This document shows positions 25,557-36,701 of a stretch of 64,000 bases of DNA, one piece after another. The translations under genes and the position numbers were made by a program. The DNA is from Pseudomonas sp. ADAK18. GTDB lineage: Bacteria > Pseudomonadota > Gammaproteobacteria > Pseudomonadales > Pseudomonadaceae. The stretch is taken from NCBI RefSeq assembly GCF_012935695.1, contig NZ_CP052859.1, positions 5,063,001 to 5,127,000 of the forward strand, written 5' to 3'. Under the pieces are notes generated by a model, which ran no database searches, was not told where the DNA came from, and saw only the letters and a program-made list of their open reading frames with translations. Each line of letters begins with the position of its first letter. The stretch's first letter is position 1.

Positions 25557-28500
25557 TCAGATATTTTGACGATCGCCTTTAGGATCAAAGAACACCGAAG
25601 AAACAATCTCCGCCTCGATCACGCTGCCATCGGCCAACGGTGCAAACACCCGTTCGCCAATACGCTTCAAGCCGCCCTTGACCACGCCCATGGCAAACGA
25701 ATAGCCGAGGGAGTTGTGGGCATAACTTGAAGTGACGTGGCCGACCATCTTCATCGGAATCGTCTGCTTCGGATCGAACACCAACTGGGCGCCTTCCGGC
25801 AGCCACACGTTCGGGTCGATCGGCTTCAAGCCCACCAGTTGCTTGCGCTCTTCACGCACGCAATCTTCGCGATTCATCCCGCGCCAGCCGATCCACGAGA
25901 ACGGTTTGGTACGGCCTACGCACCAGCCCATGTTCAGGTCGTCGGGGGTCATCGAACCGTCGGTGTCTTGCCCAACGATGATGAAGCCCTTCTCTGCCCG
26001 CAGTACGTGCATGGTCTCGGTGCCGTACGGGGTCAGGTTGTATTTTTTGCCGGCCTCGACGATCTGTTCCAGCACGCCCATGGCGTAGTCGGCCTGCACG
26101 TTGACCTCATACGACAGCTCGCCGGTAAACGAGATACGGAACACCCGCGCCGGCACACCGCCGACCAAGCCTTCTTTCCAGGTCATGAACGGGAAGCCGT
26201 CCTTGTCCAGGTCGATGTCGGTGACCTCGCTCAGCAGCTTGCGACTATTGGGGCCAGACAAGGTCATGGTCGCCCAGTGGTCAGTGACCGAAGTGAAGTA
26301 CACCTTGAGGTCTGGCCATTCGGTCTGCTGGTAGATTTCCAGCCACTGCAGCACACGCGCTGCGCCACCGGTGGTAGTGGTCATCAGGAAGTGGTTGTCA
26401 GCGAGGCAGGCGGTTACTCCGTCGTCGAAGACCATGCCGTCTTCCTTGCACATCAAGCCGTAGCGTGCCTTGCCCACATCGAGCTTGGTCCAGGCGTTGC
26501 TGTAGATGCGGTTGAGGAACTCGCGCGCATCCGGACCTTGAATGTCGATCTTGCCGAGGGTCGACGCGTCCAACAGGCCGACGCTGTCGCGCACAGCCAG
26601 GCATTCGCGTTTCACCGCAGCGTGCAGGTCTTCACCGTTACGCGGGAAGTACCACGGGCGTTTCCACTGGCCAACGTCTTCAAACTCGGCACCGTTCTTC
26701 ACGTGCCAGGCTTGCAGCGCGGTGTAGCGCACCGGTTCGAAGATGTGCCCACAGTGCCGGCCCGCAACGGCGCCGAAGGTCACCGGCGTGTAGTTGGGAC
26801 GGAACATGGTGGTGCCCATCTGCGGGATGGTCACGTTCAGCGAACGGGCTGCGATGGCCAGGCCGTTGACGTTGCCGAGCTTGCCCTGGTCGGTACCGAA
26901 GCCCAACGCGGTGTAGCGTTTGACGTGTTCTACCGACTCGAAACCTTCGCGAGTGGCCAATTCAATGGCGGCGGCGGTGACGTCGTTTTGCAGGTCGACA
27001 AATTGCTTCGGCGCCCGTGCGGTAGCTTTTTCATGCGGCACCTGGAACAGCGCCAGAGTCGGCTCCTCCAGACGGCTCAAGGCTTTAGGCAGCACGCCTT
27101 CTACCGGTGCAAACCCGGCTTCGCTGGCCGCGCGCACGCCACCTTCAAAACCATCCGCCAGGGAATCACCAAGGCCATAGACGCCATTGATACCGCCGAC
27201 ACACACACGTTTCTGCGGTGCTTCGCCCGGCACAAAACCGAGGATGTCTTCACGCCAGGTCGGCTTGCCGCCCAGGTGCGAAGCCAGGTGGACCACCGGG
27301 CTGTAGCCGCCGGAGCTGGCCACCAGATCGCAGTCCAGCCATTCGCCGGGACTGGTAACCTTGTGAGCCTTGACGTCAATCGCCGCCACACGGGCGCCGC
27401 TCACGTGCTTGCTGCCACGGGCTTCGATCACGGCGCTGCCGGTGAGGATGCGGATGCCTTTGGCACGCGCTTCTTCAACCAACGCACCGCGTGGATTGTG
27501 GCGGGCATCGGCCACAGCGACCACTTGCAGGCCGGCGTCGTACCAGTCCAGCGCCACGCGGTAGGCGTGATCGTTGTTGGTCGACAGCACCAGTTTCTTG
27601 CCCGGTGCCACACCGTAACGGCGCACGTAAGTCGAGACCGCACCCGCGAGCATGTTGCCCGGCACATCGTTGTTGCCATAGACCAGAGGACGCTCACACG
27701 CACCGGTCGCCAGCACCACACGCTTGGCGCGGATACGGTGGATGCGCTGACGCACCTGGCCAATCGGCGCACGGTCGCCGAGGTGATCGGTGAGGCGCTC
27801 GTGAATGGTCAGGAAGTTATGGTCGTGGTAGCCGTTGACCGTAGCGCGGGGCAGCAGCACCACGCCCGGCAGGGATTTCAGTTCGGCAATGACGCCGGCA
27901 ACCCATTCGGATGCCGGTTTGCCGTCGAGGCTTTCGCGAGAGTCCAGCAGCGTGCCGCCGAATTCTTCCTGCTCATCAGCGACGATCACGCGGGCACCAC
28001 TGCGAGCAGCGGCCAAGGCAGCAGACAGACCCGCAGGGCCAGCGCCGACAATCAGCACGTCGCAGTGACGGTTCATATAGTCGTAGGTATCCGGATCGTT
28101 CTCGGTCGGCGAACGACCCAGGCCTGCGGCCTTACGGATGTACTTCTCGTAGGTCATCCAGAACGATTGCGGGTACATGAAGGTTTTGTAGTAGAAGCCC
28201 GGTGGCATCAGCTTGCCGCCGACCTTACCGAGAATACCCATCATGTCGTTGTTCACGCTCGGCCAGCCGTTGGTGCTGGTGGCGACCAAACCCTGGTACA
28301 GCGCCTGTTGCGTGGCGCGCACGTTGGGGATTTGCGTGGCTTCGGTGGCGCCGATCTGCAGCACTGCGTTGGGCTCTTCAGCGCCGGCAGCAAAGATGCC
28401 GCGTGGACGCGAGTACTTGAAGCTGCGACCGATAACGTCGACGCCGTTGGCCAGCAATGCAGCGGCCAAGGTGTCGCCTTCAAAGCCTTTGTAGCTCTGG

Positions 28501-28574
28501 CCATTAAAGGTGAAGCTCAAGACTTTGTTGCGGTCGATCCGGCCACCGTTGGACAGGCGATTGATCTGGCTCAT
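25557..28574 (-). CDS. soxA: Sarcosine oxidase alpha subunit
   Basis: 1005 residues, usual size. N-terminal ferredoxin-like domain (about 15-105, NGQSYKGFEGDTLAAALLA). The dinucleotide-binding domain has CDVLIVGAGPAGLSAALAAARSG at about 172. The C-terminal GcvT-like folate-binding region runs from about residue 610 (CLAVRDSVGLLDASTLGKI, MTLSGPNSRKLL, GTETMHVLRAEKGFII). The alpha-beta complex oxidatively demethylates sarcosine to glycine with THF as methylene acceptor, or releases formaldehyde. It binds NAD+ and, with beta, FMN. The start overlaps the soxD stop by ATGA. Confidence 0.97.
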   Translation of the reverse strand: MSQINRLSNGGRIDRNKVLSFTFNGQSYKGFEGDTLAAALLANGVDVIGRSFKYSRPRGIFAAGAEEPNAVLQIGATEATQIPNVRATQQALYQGLVATSTNGWPSVNNDMMGILGKVGGKLMPPGFYYKTFMYPQSFWMTYEKYIRKAAGLGRSPTENDPDTYDYMNRHCDVLIVGAGPAGLSAALAAARSGARVIVADEQEEFGGTLLDSRESLDGKPASEWVAGVIAELKSLPGVVLLPRATVNGYHDHNFLTIHERLTDHLGDRAPIGQVRQRIHRIRAKRVVLATGACERPLVYGNNDVPGNMLAGAVSTYVRRYGVAPGKKLVLSTNNDHAYRVALDWYDAGLQVVAVADARHNPRGALVEEARAKGIRILTGSAVIEARGSKHVSGARVAAIDVKAHKVTSPGEWLDCDLVASSGGYSPVVHLASHLGGKPTWREDILGFVPGEAPQKRVCVGGINGVYGLGDSLADGFEGGVRAASEAGFAPVEGVLPKALSRLEEPTLALFQVPHEKATARAPKQFVDLQNDVTAAAIELATREGFESVEHVKRYTALGFGTDQGKLGNVNGLAIAARSLNVTIPQMGTTMFRPNYTPVTFGAVAGRHCGHIFEPVRYTALQAWHVKNGAEFEDVGQWKRPWYFPRNGEDLHAAVKRECLAVRDSVGLLDASTLGKIDIQGPDAREFLNRIYSNAWTKLDVGKARYGLMCKEDGMVFDDGVTACLADNHFLMTTTTGGAARVLQWLEIYQQTEWPDLKVYFTSVTDHWATMTLSGPNSRKLLSEVTDIDLDKDGFPFMTWKEGLVGGVPARVFRISFTGELSYEVNVQADYAMGVLEQIVEAGKKYNLTPYGTETMHVLRAEKGFIIVGQDTDGSMTPDDLNMGWCVGRTKPFSWIGWRGMNREDCVREERKQLVGLKPIDPNVWLPEGAQLVFDPKQTIPMKMVGHVTSSYAHNSLGYSFAMGVVKGGLKRIGERVFAPLADGSVIEAEIVSSVFFDPKGDRQNI

Positions 28575-28873
28575 ACCTTCTCTCCAGAAGCCTTGGCGGT
28601 GAATTGCGGCTTGCTGCCAATCTTGTAGGTTTCAAGAATTTCGTAGGTGACGGTGTCGCGGGTCGCGTTGAAGTACTGGCGGCAACCGGCGGCGTGAATC
28701 CACAGTTCGTGGTGTAGGCCGCGGGGGTTATCGCGGAAGAACATGTAGTCGCCCCACTGCTCGTCGGTGCAGGTATTCGGGTCCAGCGGGCGCGGAATAT
28801 GCGCTTGGCCGGACGCGTGGAATTCCTCTTCGGAGCGCAGTTCGCCACAGTGAGGACAGAAGATATGCAACAT
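28571..28873 (-). CDS. soxD: Sarcosine oxidase delta subunit
   Basis: 100 residues. Zinc-binding N-terminus IFCPHCGELRSEEEF with Cys-x2-Cys, and further DPNTCTDEQWGDYMFFRDNP and WIHAAGCRQYFNATRDT, typical of SoxD. It is a structural subunit of the tetramer. It lies 15 bases after soxB and overlaps soxA by four bases, giving coupled translation. The ribosome site is AGGAGAAATTCC. Confidence 0.96.
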   Translation of the reverse strand: MLHIFCPHCGELRSEEEFHASGQAHIPRPLDPNTCTDEQWGDYMFFRDNPRGLHHELWIHAAGCRQYFNATRDTVTYEILETYKIGSKPQFTAKASGEKV

Positions 28874-28888
28874 AGGGAATTTCTCCTG

Positions 28889-30139
28889 TTAGTGGGCGAC
28901 GGCCGCAGCGCCGTGTTCGTCGATCAGCGCACCGTTGTGGAAACGGTCGATGGAGAAAGGTGCTGCCAACGGGTGCATTTCACCCTTGGCGAGGCTGGCG
29001 GCAAACACGTTGCCTGAGCCTGGCGTGGCCTTGAAACCACCGGTGCCCCAACCGCAGTTGAAGAACATGTTCGGTACCGGCGTCTTGGAGATGATCGGGC
29101 AAGCATCCGGTGTGGTGTCGACGATGCCGCCCCACTGGCGGTTCATGCGCACACGGGACAACACCGGGAACATCTCGACGATGGCCTGGATGGTGTGTTC
29201 GATCACCGGGTACGAGCCGCGCTGGCCGTAGCCGTTGTAGCCGTCAATACCGGCGCCGATCACCAGGTCGCCCTTGTCGGACTGGCTGATGTAACCGTGC
29301 ACGGCGTTGGACATGATCACACTGTCGATGATCGGTTTGATCGGCTCCGACACCAGCGCTTGCAGCGGGTGGGATTCGATCGGCAGGCGGAAACCGGCGA
29401 GGCCTGCCATGTGCCCGGAGTTACCGGCAGTGACCACACCGACACGCTTGGCGCCGATAAAGCCCTTGTTGGTTTCGACACCGATGCACACGCCGTTTTC
29501 CTTGCGGAAGCCGATCACTTCGGTCTGCTGAATCAGGTCCACGCCCAGCGCGTCCGCAGCACGAGCAAAGCCCCAGGCCACGGCATCGTGACGGGCCACG
29601 CCACCACGACGTTGAACGGTAGCGCCCAGCACCGGGTAGCGGGTGTTTTTCGAGCAATCCAGGTACGGAATTTCGTCGGCGACTTGTTTGGCATCGAGCA
29701 GTTCGCCGTCCACACCGTTGAGGCGGTTGGCACTGACACGACGCTCGGAATCGCGGATGTCCTGCAAGGTGTGGCACAGGTTGTAAACGCCACGCTGAGA
29801 GAACATCACGTTGTAGTTCAGGTCCTGGGAAAGACCTTCCCACAGTTTCATCGCGTGTTCGTACAGGTGTGCCGACTCGTCCCATAGGTAGTTGGACCGC
29901 ACGATGGTGGTGTTGCGCGCGGTGTTACCGCCGCCCAGCCAGCCTTTCTCGACCACGGCCACGTTGGTGATGCCGTGCTCTTTCGCCAAGTAGTAGGCGG
30001 TCGCCAGACCATGCCCGCCGCCGCCGACGATGACCACGTCGTAGACCTTTTTCGGGGTCGGCGTGCGCCACATTTTCTGCCAGTTTTCGTGATGGCTGAG
30101 TGAGTGTTTGAAGAGGCCGAAGCCCGAGTAGCGTTGCAT
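28889..30139 (-). CDS. soxB: Sarcosine oxidase beta subunit
   Basis: 416 residues. FAD-binding [20 protein letters not shown] at about residue 33; [19 protein letters not shown] contacts [37 protein letters not shown] is the C-terminal FAD and substrate part. This subunit holds FAD and, with alpha, covalent FMN, and carries out sarcosine oxidation. The start MQRYSGFGL is the known N-terminus of the family; an in-frame Met two codons upstream exists. 22 bases from glyA. Confidence 0.97.
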   Translation of the reverse strand: MQRYSGFGLFKHSLSHHENWQKMWRTPTPKKVYDVVIVGGGGHGLATAYYLAKEHGITNVAVVEKGWLGGGNTARNTTIVRSNYLWDESAHLYEHAMKLWEGLSQDLNYNVMFSQRGVYNLCHTLQDIRDSERRVSANRLNGVDGELLDAKQVADEIPYLDCSKNTRYPVLGATVQRRGGVARHDAVAWGFARAADALGVDLIQQTEVIGFRKENGVCIGVETNKGFIGAKRVGVVTAGNSGHMAGLAGFRLPIESHPLQALVSEPIKPIIDSVIMSNAVHGYISQSDKGDLVIGAGIDGYNGYGQRGSYPVIEHTIQAIVEMFPVLSRVRMNRQWGGIVDTTPDACPIISKTPVPNMFFNCGWGTGGFKATPGSGNVFAASLAKGEMHPLAAPFSIDRFHNGALIDEHGAAAVAH

Positions 30140-30161
30140 AGTCATTACTCCAAAACCGCGC

Positions 30162-31415
<1,254 letters not shown>

Positions 31416-31578
31416 CGCGTCTCTCCCAGCGGCGGCGGTGCGCCAATCGTATTGTTGGGGCCGCCGCACGACGGAGGGGCCCTTTGATGCGATGGTAGGG
31501 CTGGCGCTGGGAGATCAAATGCCTATGGACGCCACGCAAAGGTGCGTTTACGACATCGAATGAACGGCACAGAACAAA

Positions 31579-31668
31579 TGTGGGAGCGGGCTTGCTCGCG
31601 AAGGCGGTGGATCAGTAAATACATGTGCCGGCAGAACCACCGCTTTCGCGAGCAAGCCAGCTCCCACA
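31579..31668. repeat. REPIN-like repeat, TGTGGGAGCGGGCTTGCTCGCGAA family
   Basis: TGTGGGAGCGGGCTTGCTCG on the left and CGCGAGCAAGCCAGCTCCCACA on the right, with GCGGTGG/CCACCGC extending the stem. Relatives are at 42101, 55111 and 56240. It lies between the glyA promoter region and the TraX-like gene end. Confidence 0.93.
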
Positions 31669-31672
31669 GGGG

Positions 31673-32401
31673 TTAGGCGATGATCTTGCGAACGAGTAGC
31701 AGCAGTAAGAAATGCAGCGGATAGAGGGCATACGCCCAGCGCCGCATGGCTGGCGGCGACACATGTCTGGCATGTCGCAACAAGACCAATCCAGCCAGTG
31801 GCGCAATCAGGCATGTCACCAATCCCAGCATCGCCACAAGCGTGCCGCTATTGAGCAAAACCTGCCACTGATTGGCGGCCAGGCACACAAGGCCCGGCAA
31901 CAGGCTTAAGTACCACGGCCGACGAAACACCCACAACATCGCCAACGGCAGCAATACGCCAAAGAACCCAAACATCAATTGCGCTGAGAACACCGCCGCC
32001 AATACCAAGGCAATCAGCGCCAATCCTCGATCAAAAACCGTCTTCTGCTGCCATCCTCGGGCAACCAGCAACCCCAACGCCAACGTCGGCAGTACATTTA
32101 GCGTATCCGCATCGTCGATAAACATCCGATACGGCACCTCACTGATCACACTGAACAGCAATAGCCAGCCCAAGTAACGCCATTGAAAGGTCGCGGGCGC
32201 ATCCTTGATCCGATGCAGATTCGCCGTAATCGCCAGGCAAAACCACGGGAAGGCCAGGCGCCCCGGTACATACAGGCCGTCCAGGTTCAAACCGACGTAA
32301 CGCAAGTGATCCAGCACCATACTCAACAGCGCCAGCCATTTGAGCAGGTCGAGGGCGCCGTCACGGACGCGGCTTACAGGAATCGTTTCAGTACCGTGCA
32401 T
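31673..32401 (-). CDS. TraX family membrane protein
   Basis: 242 residues with seven to eight predicted helices. The TraX family signature DGALDLLKWLALLSMVLDHL at the N-terminus, VISEVPYRMFI and the C-terminal YALYPLHFLLLLLV are clear. TraX acetylates pilin in F plasmids; chromosomal homologues are acyltransferase-like membrane proteins of unknown substrate. The start is the ATG at 32401 with GGGGA seven bases upstream. The frame stays open far upstream, antisense to ltaE, but that part is non-coding shadow. Confidence 0.88.
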   Translation of the reverse strand: MHGTETIPVSRVRDGALDLLKWLALLSMVLDHLRYVGLNLDGLYVPGRLAFPWFCLAITANLHRIKDAPATFQWRYLGWLLLFSVISEVPYRMFIDDADTLNVLPTLALGLLVARGWQQKTVFDRGLALIALVLAAVFSAQLMFGFFGVLLPLAMLWVFRRPWYLSLLPGLVCLAANQWQVLLNSGTLVAMLGLVTCLIAPLAGLVLLRHARHVSPPAMRRWAYALYPLHFLLLLLVRKIIA

Positions 32402-32491
32402 AATTCCCCAGTGACTTTGCATTAACAGAGCGTGCGTGCGCCCGACAATCTTGGTTAAAGTGCGCACCAACATCGACCACAGGAACGGGCC

Positions 32492-33532
32492 ATGACTGAC
32501 AAGAGCCAACAATTCGCCAGCGACAACTATTCCGGCATCTGCCCGGAAGCCTGGGCCGCCATGGAACTGGCCAACCAGGGCCATCAACGCGCCTACGGTG
32601 ACGATGAATGGACCCACCGCGCCGCCGACGGTTTCCGCAACCTGTTTGAAACCGACTGCGAAGTGTTCTTCGCCTTCAACGGCACGGCGGCCAACTCCCT
32701 GGCCCTGTCGTCGTTGTGCCAGAGCTACCATAGCGTGATTTGCTCGGAAACCGCCCACGTCGAAACCGACGAATGCGGCGCACCGGAGTTTTTCTCCAAC
32801 GGCTCGAAACTGCTCACCGCCCGCACCGAAAACGGCAAGCTGACCCCGGAATCGATCCGCGAGATCGCCCTCAAGCGCCAGGACATCCACTACCCCAAGC
32901 CGCGCGTGGTGACCCTGACCCAGGCTACGGAAGTCGGCAGCGTCTACACCCCGGAAGAAATCCGCGCCATCAGCGTTACCTGTAAGGAACTGGGGCTGAA
33001 CCTGCACATGGACGGCGCGCGGTTCTCCAATGCTTGCGCGTTCCTCGGCTGCTCGCCTGCCGACCTGACGTGGAAAGCCGGCGTCGACGTACTGTGCTTT
33101 GGCGGCACCAAGAACGGTATGGCGGTGGGTGAGGCGATTCTGTTCTTCAACCACAAACTGGCCGAAGACTTCGATTATCGCTGCAAACAGGCCGGGCAAC
33201 TGGCTTCGAAGATGCGTTTCCTCTCCGCCCCGTGGGTAGGACTGCTGGAAAACGACGCCTGGCTCAAACACGCTCGCCACGCCAACCACTGCGCACAGTT
33301 GCTCAGCAGCCTGGTAACGGACATCCCTGGCGTGGAATTGATGTTCCCGGTGCAGGCCAACGGTGTGTTCCTGCAACTCTCGGAACCGGCGATTGCCGCG
33401 CTGACGGCCAAGGGCTGGCGGTTCTACACCTTCATTGGTAAAGGCGGCGCGCGGTTCATGTGTGCGTGGGATACCGAGGAAGAACGGGTAAGAGAGTTGG
33501 CTGCCGATATCAGGGAAGTGATGAACGCTTAA
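32492..33532 (+). CDS. ltaE: Low-specificity L-threonine aldolase
   Basis: 346 residues, fold-type I PLP enzyme. PLP Lys in LCFGGTKNGMAVGE (about residue 207), NLHMDGARFSNA with the conserved Asp and Arg, and SETAHVETDECGAPE. Cleaves L-threonine or allo-threonine to glycine and acetaldehyde, thus joining the glycine pool made by the adjacent sarcosine genes. The ATG follows CAGGAACGGGCC. Divergent from the TraX-like gene. Confidence 0.95.
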   Translation: MTDKSQQFASDNYSGICPEAWAAMELANQGHQRAYGDDEWTHRAADGFRNLFETDCEVFFAFNGTAANSLALSSLCQSYHSVICSETAHVETDECGAPEFFSNGSKLLTARTENGKLTPESIREIALKRQDIHYPKPRVVTLTQATEVGSVYTPEEIRAISVTCKELGLNLHMDGARFSNACAFLGCSPADLTWKAGVDVLCFGGTKNGMAVGEAILFFNHKLAEDFDYRCKQAGQLASKMRFLSAPWVGLLENDAWLKHARHANHCAQLLSSLVTDIPGVELMFPVQANGVFLQLSEPAIAALTAKGWRFYTFIGKGGARFMCAWDTEEERVRELAADIREVMNA

Positions 33533-33726
33533 AGTAGGACTCAGGCCAGCGCGTACCGGCCTATTGCCGAGTCTGTTTTTTGATATTTCTGACAGCATCG
33601 CATTGCGATTTCATTGTCTAGCCTCTTGGAACCCGGAAGGAAAGCGCAGCGATATCTGCCACCTTCCGGAATTAACCGCCTGCCGAATAATCGGCCGGAG
33701 ACAGAAATCAAATGGAGAGCTGAATT

Positions 33727-33927
33727 ATGGAATATCAAAGCAACGTCAACACCCTACAAAGCGACGGCACTGTCAGCACTACGGTTATCGACTGGGATGA
33801 GTTCAGGAAATACGCAAAAGTGGGCGACACCATCCGCGAGCCATCAAGGACGCTGAGGATCTACGACAAAGCCTATGAATTGACAGCATCAGGCCAGCAC
33901 TTCGTCGTCCATATCTACGCCCAGTAA
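33727..33927 (+). CDS. Hypothetical 66-residue protein
   Basis: Not recognised. The ATG follows GGAGAGCTGAATT, a good ribosome site. The sequence (VSTTVIDWDEFRKYAKVGD, ELTASGQHFVVHIYAQ) has no signal peptide or membrane segment and looks like a compact alpha/beta fold. The surrounding 200 bases upstream are lower in GC than neighbours. A perfect 11-bp stem-loop follows, so it appears to be a self-contained small gene, perhaps acquired. Confidence 0.65.
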   Translation: MEYQSNVNTLQSDGTVSTTVIDWDEFRKYAKVGDTIREPSRTLRIYDKAYELTASGQHFVVHIYAQ

Positions 33928-33944
33928 TCATTAACGTCTAAGGC

Positions 33945-33975
33945 CCGCGTCGAAGACTCATGACCTTCGACGCGG
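33945..33975 (+). terminator. Stem-loop after the 66-residue gene
   Basis: CCGCGTCGAAG and CTTCGACGCGG form a perfect 11-bp stem with a 9-base loop. No T-run follows, so it may be a weak terminator or a shared end for the convergent gbcB. Confidence 0.6.
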
Positions 33976-34002
33976 AACTGACGTGACTTAAAATCCCCCG
34001 AT

Positions 34003-35103
34003 TCAAAACTCAATCCGCACATCACCCTTCGGCACGCTGCAGCACGACAGGATGTAGCCTTCGGCTTCGTCTTCCTCGGTGATGCCGCCGTTGTGCTCCA
34101 TTTCGACTTCCCCACCCAGCTTCATCACCTTGCAGGTCCCGCAAATCCCCATGCCACAGGCTTTCGGGATCAGCAGCCCAAGCTTGGCCGCAGCGGCGTG
34201 GACGGTTTCGCCCGGTGCCACGCGAATGCTTTTGCCCGACGAGATGAACTCCACCTGATGCAGATCCGCCAGGTCGATTTCCGGTGCATCTGCTGCTTGC
34301 TCGGCTTGCTCCACGGCATCGGCACGGGCTTCCGGCGGCGTCGCGCCGAAGGATTCCTCGTGGTAGCGGCTCATGTCGAAGCCGTTGGCTTCCAGCAAAC
34401 GCTTGACCGCATTCATGTACGGCGTGGGGCCGCAGCAGAAGACTTCGCGCTCCAGGAAATCGGGCACCATCAGCTCGAGCATTTTCTGGTTGAGGTAACC
34501 GCGATAACCGGCCCATGGCTCACCCAGACCGTGCTTCTCACAGATCAGGTGCAGGCTGAAGTTGTCGATCCGCGACGCCATGTGTTCCAGCTCGCGGTGA
34601 TAGATGATGTCTTTTGGCGAGCGGGCGCTGTGGACGAAGACCATGTCGACATTCGCGTTGGTGTCGTAGAACCAGCGCGCCATGGACATCACCGGGGTGA
34701 TACCAACACCACCGCTCAGGTACAGCACTTTCGGGTTGGTGTAGTCGATAGCGTTGAACAGTCCGACCGGCCCGTGCACCGCCAGCTCTTGCCCTTCATG
34801 AAGAGTGTCGTGCAGCCAGTTGGAAACCTTGCCGCCCGGTACGCGCTTGATGGTCACCGAAAAGCTGTAGGGCACCGATGGCGAGCTGGAAATGGTGTAC
34901 GAACGCATGATCGGCTGGCCGTCGATTTCCAACTCCAGGGTGACGAACTGCCCCGGCTTGAAAAAGAACAGGATCGGCTGGTCAGCCATGAAGCAGAAGG
35001 TGCGCACGTCCCAGGTTTCCTGGATGACTTTGACGCAACGGACGATGTGCCGACCATTGGCCCAGGTCTGGGTGGTTACCGGATTCAGGAAGCTGTTGGA
35101 CAT
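34003..35103 (-). CDS. gbcB: Glycine betaine demethylase reductase subunit
   Basis: 366 residues. FAD-binding ferredoxin-NADP reductase domain (MRSYTISSSP near residue 75), NAD(P) domain (VLYLSGGVGITPVMSMARW, VFCCGPTPYMNAV). The C-terminal plant-type [2Fe-2S] is in PKACGMGICGTCKVMKL, with the fourth Cys in ILSCC. Passes electrons from NAD(P)H to GbcA for O2-dependent betaine demethylation. The start MSNSFLNPV follows GGAGA and gives the usual length. Divergent from gbcA. Confidence 0.96.
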   Translation of the reverse strand: MSNSFLNPVTTQTWANGRHIVRCVKVIQETWDVRTFCFMADQPILFFFKPGQFVTLELEIDGQPIMRSYTISSSPSVPYSFSVTIKRVPGGKVSNWLHDTLHEGQELAVHGPVGLFNAIDYTNPKVLYLSGGVGITPVMSMARWFYDTNANVDMVFVHSARSPKDIIYHRELEHMASRIDNFSLHLICEKHGLGEPWAGYRGYLNQKMLELMVPDFLEREVFCCGPTPYMNAVKRLLEANGFDMSRYHEESFGATPPEARADAVEQAEQAADAPEIDLADLHQVEFISSGKSIRVAPGETVHAAAAKLGLLIPKACGMGICGTCKVMKLGGEVEMEHNGGITEEDEAEGYILSCCSVPKGDVRIEF

Positions 35104-35387
35104 GCTGTTCTCCATAGCCGTGTGCTCGGCCTTATGATGGCGATTCTGCGTAACGCGCGAATCACCCATTTACCTATCTGCGACATTCACATACTTATCG
35201 CGACCAGCCCCCAACTACCGGGGGTTACGCGTCGGGAACAGATTGGGCCATGTCGCCCATAGATAAGGTTCAGGCTAGCGCCGGCCCCACACTCGCAGCA
35301 CATAAAGACGCTTTCTTTACGCCTTGCACAGCACCAACCGTAGCCACTATTCGCCGGCCACACAGAATGGCCATGAGGACACACACG
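35104..35387. promoter_or_regulatory. Divergent gbcB-gbcA regulatory region with GCGAC repeats
   Basis: 284 bases. GCGAC occurs at 35180-35184 and 35200-35204 in direct order (20-base spacing), each preceded by an AT-rich ATC. ATGTCGC lies inverted at 35251-35257. GCGAC resembles the ACGAC half-site repeated before cbcX, so these are candidate GbdR sites serving gbcA and gbcB. A CCCCC/GGGGG stem lies near 35208-35224. Confidence 0.5.
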
Positions 35388-36683
35388 ATGGACGTCACCG
35401 CAACCTTAAGCTTGGGCGATCCGCTGGAACCCGCACGCAAGGCCACCGCGCAAATGCTGCAAGAGCGCGAGCGTACCTATTCGCTGCCGCAGCCGTTTTA
35501 CTCTGATGAGCGGCTGTTTGATATCGACATGCAGGAGATCTTCCAGAAAGAGTGGTTGATCGCCGGCATGACCTGCGAAATCCCCACCAAGGGCAACTAC
35601 ATCACCCTGCAAGTGGGTAAGAACCCAATCATCGTGATTCGTGGTGCTGACGGCGTGGTTCACGCGTTCCACAACGTCTGCCGCCATCGCGGTTCACGCT
35701 TGTGCACCAGCGACAAGGGCAAGGTGGCCAAGCTGGTCTGCCACTACCACCAGTGGACCTACGAGCTGGACGGTCGCCTGCTGTTCGCCGGCACCGAGAT
35801 GGGCGCTGACTTCGACATGAAGCAGTACGGCCTCAAGCCGGTGAACGTGAAGACCGCCGGCGGCTACATCTTTATCAGCCTGTCGCAGAACCCGCCGGCC
35901 ATCGACGACTTCCTGTCGACCCTGAGCCACTACATGGAACCCTACGACATGGAGAACACCAAGGTGGCGATTCAGACCACCTTGTTCGAAAAAGCCAACT
36001 GGAAGCTGGTGCTGGAAAACAACCGCGAGTGCTACCACTGCAACGCCTCGCACCCGGAACTGTTGAAAACCCTGCTGGAATGGGACGACGTCACCGACCC
36101 ACGGGCCGACCAGGCCTTCAAGGACCACGTGGCTGCGTCTGCTGCTGCCTGGGACGCCGAGAAAATCCCTTACGCCCACGCCAGCTTCGGCCTGCGTAAC
36201 CGGATCGTGCGCATGCCACTGCTCAAGGGCACGGTGTCCATGACCCTGGATGGCAAGCAAGGCTGCAAGAAACTGATGGGCCGCATCCAGAACCCGGACC
36301 TGGGTTCGATGCGCATCCTGCACCTGCCGCACTCGTGGAACCACTGCATGGGCGATCACATCATCGTCTTCACCGTGTGGCCAATCAGCGCCCAGGAAAC
36401 CATGGTCACTACCAAGTGGATCGTCCACAAGGACGCCGTGGAAGGCGTGGACTACGACGTCGATCGCATGCGCCAGGTATGGGACGCAACCAACAACCAA
36501 GACCGTCGTCTGGCGGAAGAAAACCAGCGCGGGATCAATTCCACCGCGTATCAGCCGGGGCCGTACTCCAAGACCTATGAGTTTGGGGTAGTGAACTTTG
36601 TGGATTGGTACAGCGAGCGGATGCTGAGCAACCTGGGGGCGGCACCAGCGCCGTACCTCAAAGGCGTTGCCGTACACGAGTAA
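35388..36683 (+). CDS. gbcA: Glycine betaine demethylase Rieske oxygenase subunit
   Basis: 431 residues. Rieske [2Fe-2S] site in CRHRGSRLC...CHYHQW (Cys-x-His, 17 residues, Cys-x2-His) at about 95-120; mononuclear iron site in ENNRECYHCNASHPEL at about 205-220. Removes one methyl of glycine betaine as formaldehyde to give dimethylglycine, with electrons from GbcB. The start MDVTATLSL follows GAGGA; an open frame extends upstream but is non-coding. The array of DnaA-box-like units follows it. Confidence 0.96.
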   Translation: MDVTATLSLGDPLEPARKATAQMLQERERTYSLPQPFYSDERLFDIDMQEIFQKEWLIAGMTCEIPTKGNYITLQVGKNPIIVIRGADGVVHAFHNVCRHRGSRLCTSDKGKVAKLVCHYHQWTYELDGRLLFAGTEMGADFDMKQYGLKPVNVKTAGGYIFISLSQNPPAIDDFLSTLSHYMEPYDMENTKVAIQTTLFEKANWKLVLENNRECYHCNASHPELLKTLLEWDDVTDPRADQAFKDHVAASAAAWDAEKIPYAHASFGLRNRIVRMPLLKGTVSMTLDGKQGCKKLMGRIQNPDLGSMRILHLPHSWNHCMGDHIIVFTVWPISAQETMVTTKWIVHKDAVEGVDYDVDRMRQVWDATNNQDRRLAEENQRGINSTAYQPGPYSKTYEFGVVNFVDWYSERMLSNLGAAPAPYLKGVAVHE

Positions 36684-36701
36684 CAGGCTGCCGATCAAAA
36701 A

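Noticed and set aside
25737..28628. 963-codon open frame antisense to soxA
   Set aside because: Shadow of a high-GC gene; the encoded sequence has no recognisable domain and is His/Gln/Arg-rich as expected from antisense of GC-biased codons.
32402..33598. Long N-terminal extension of the TraX-like frame
   Set aside because: It is antisense to ltaE; the TraX family starts at 32401, where a good ribosome site exists.
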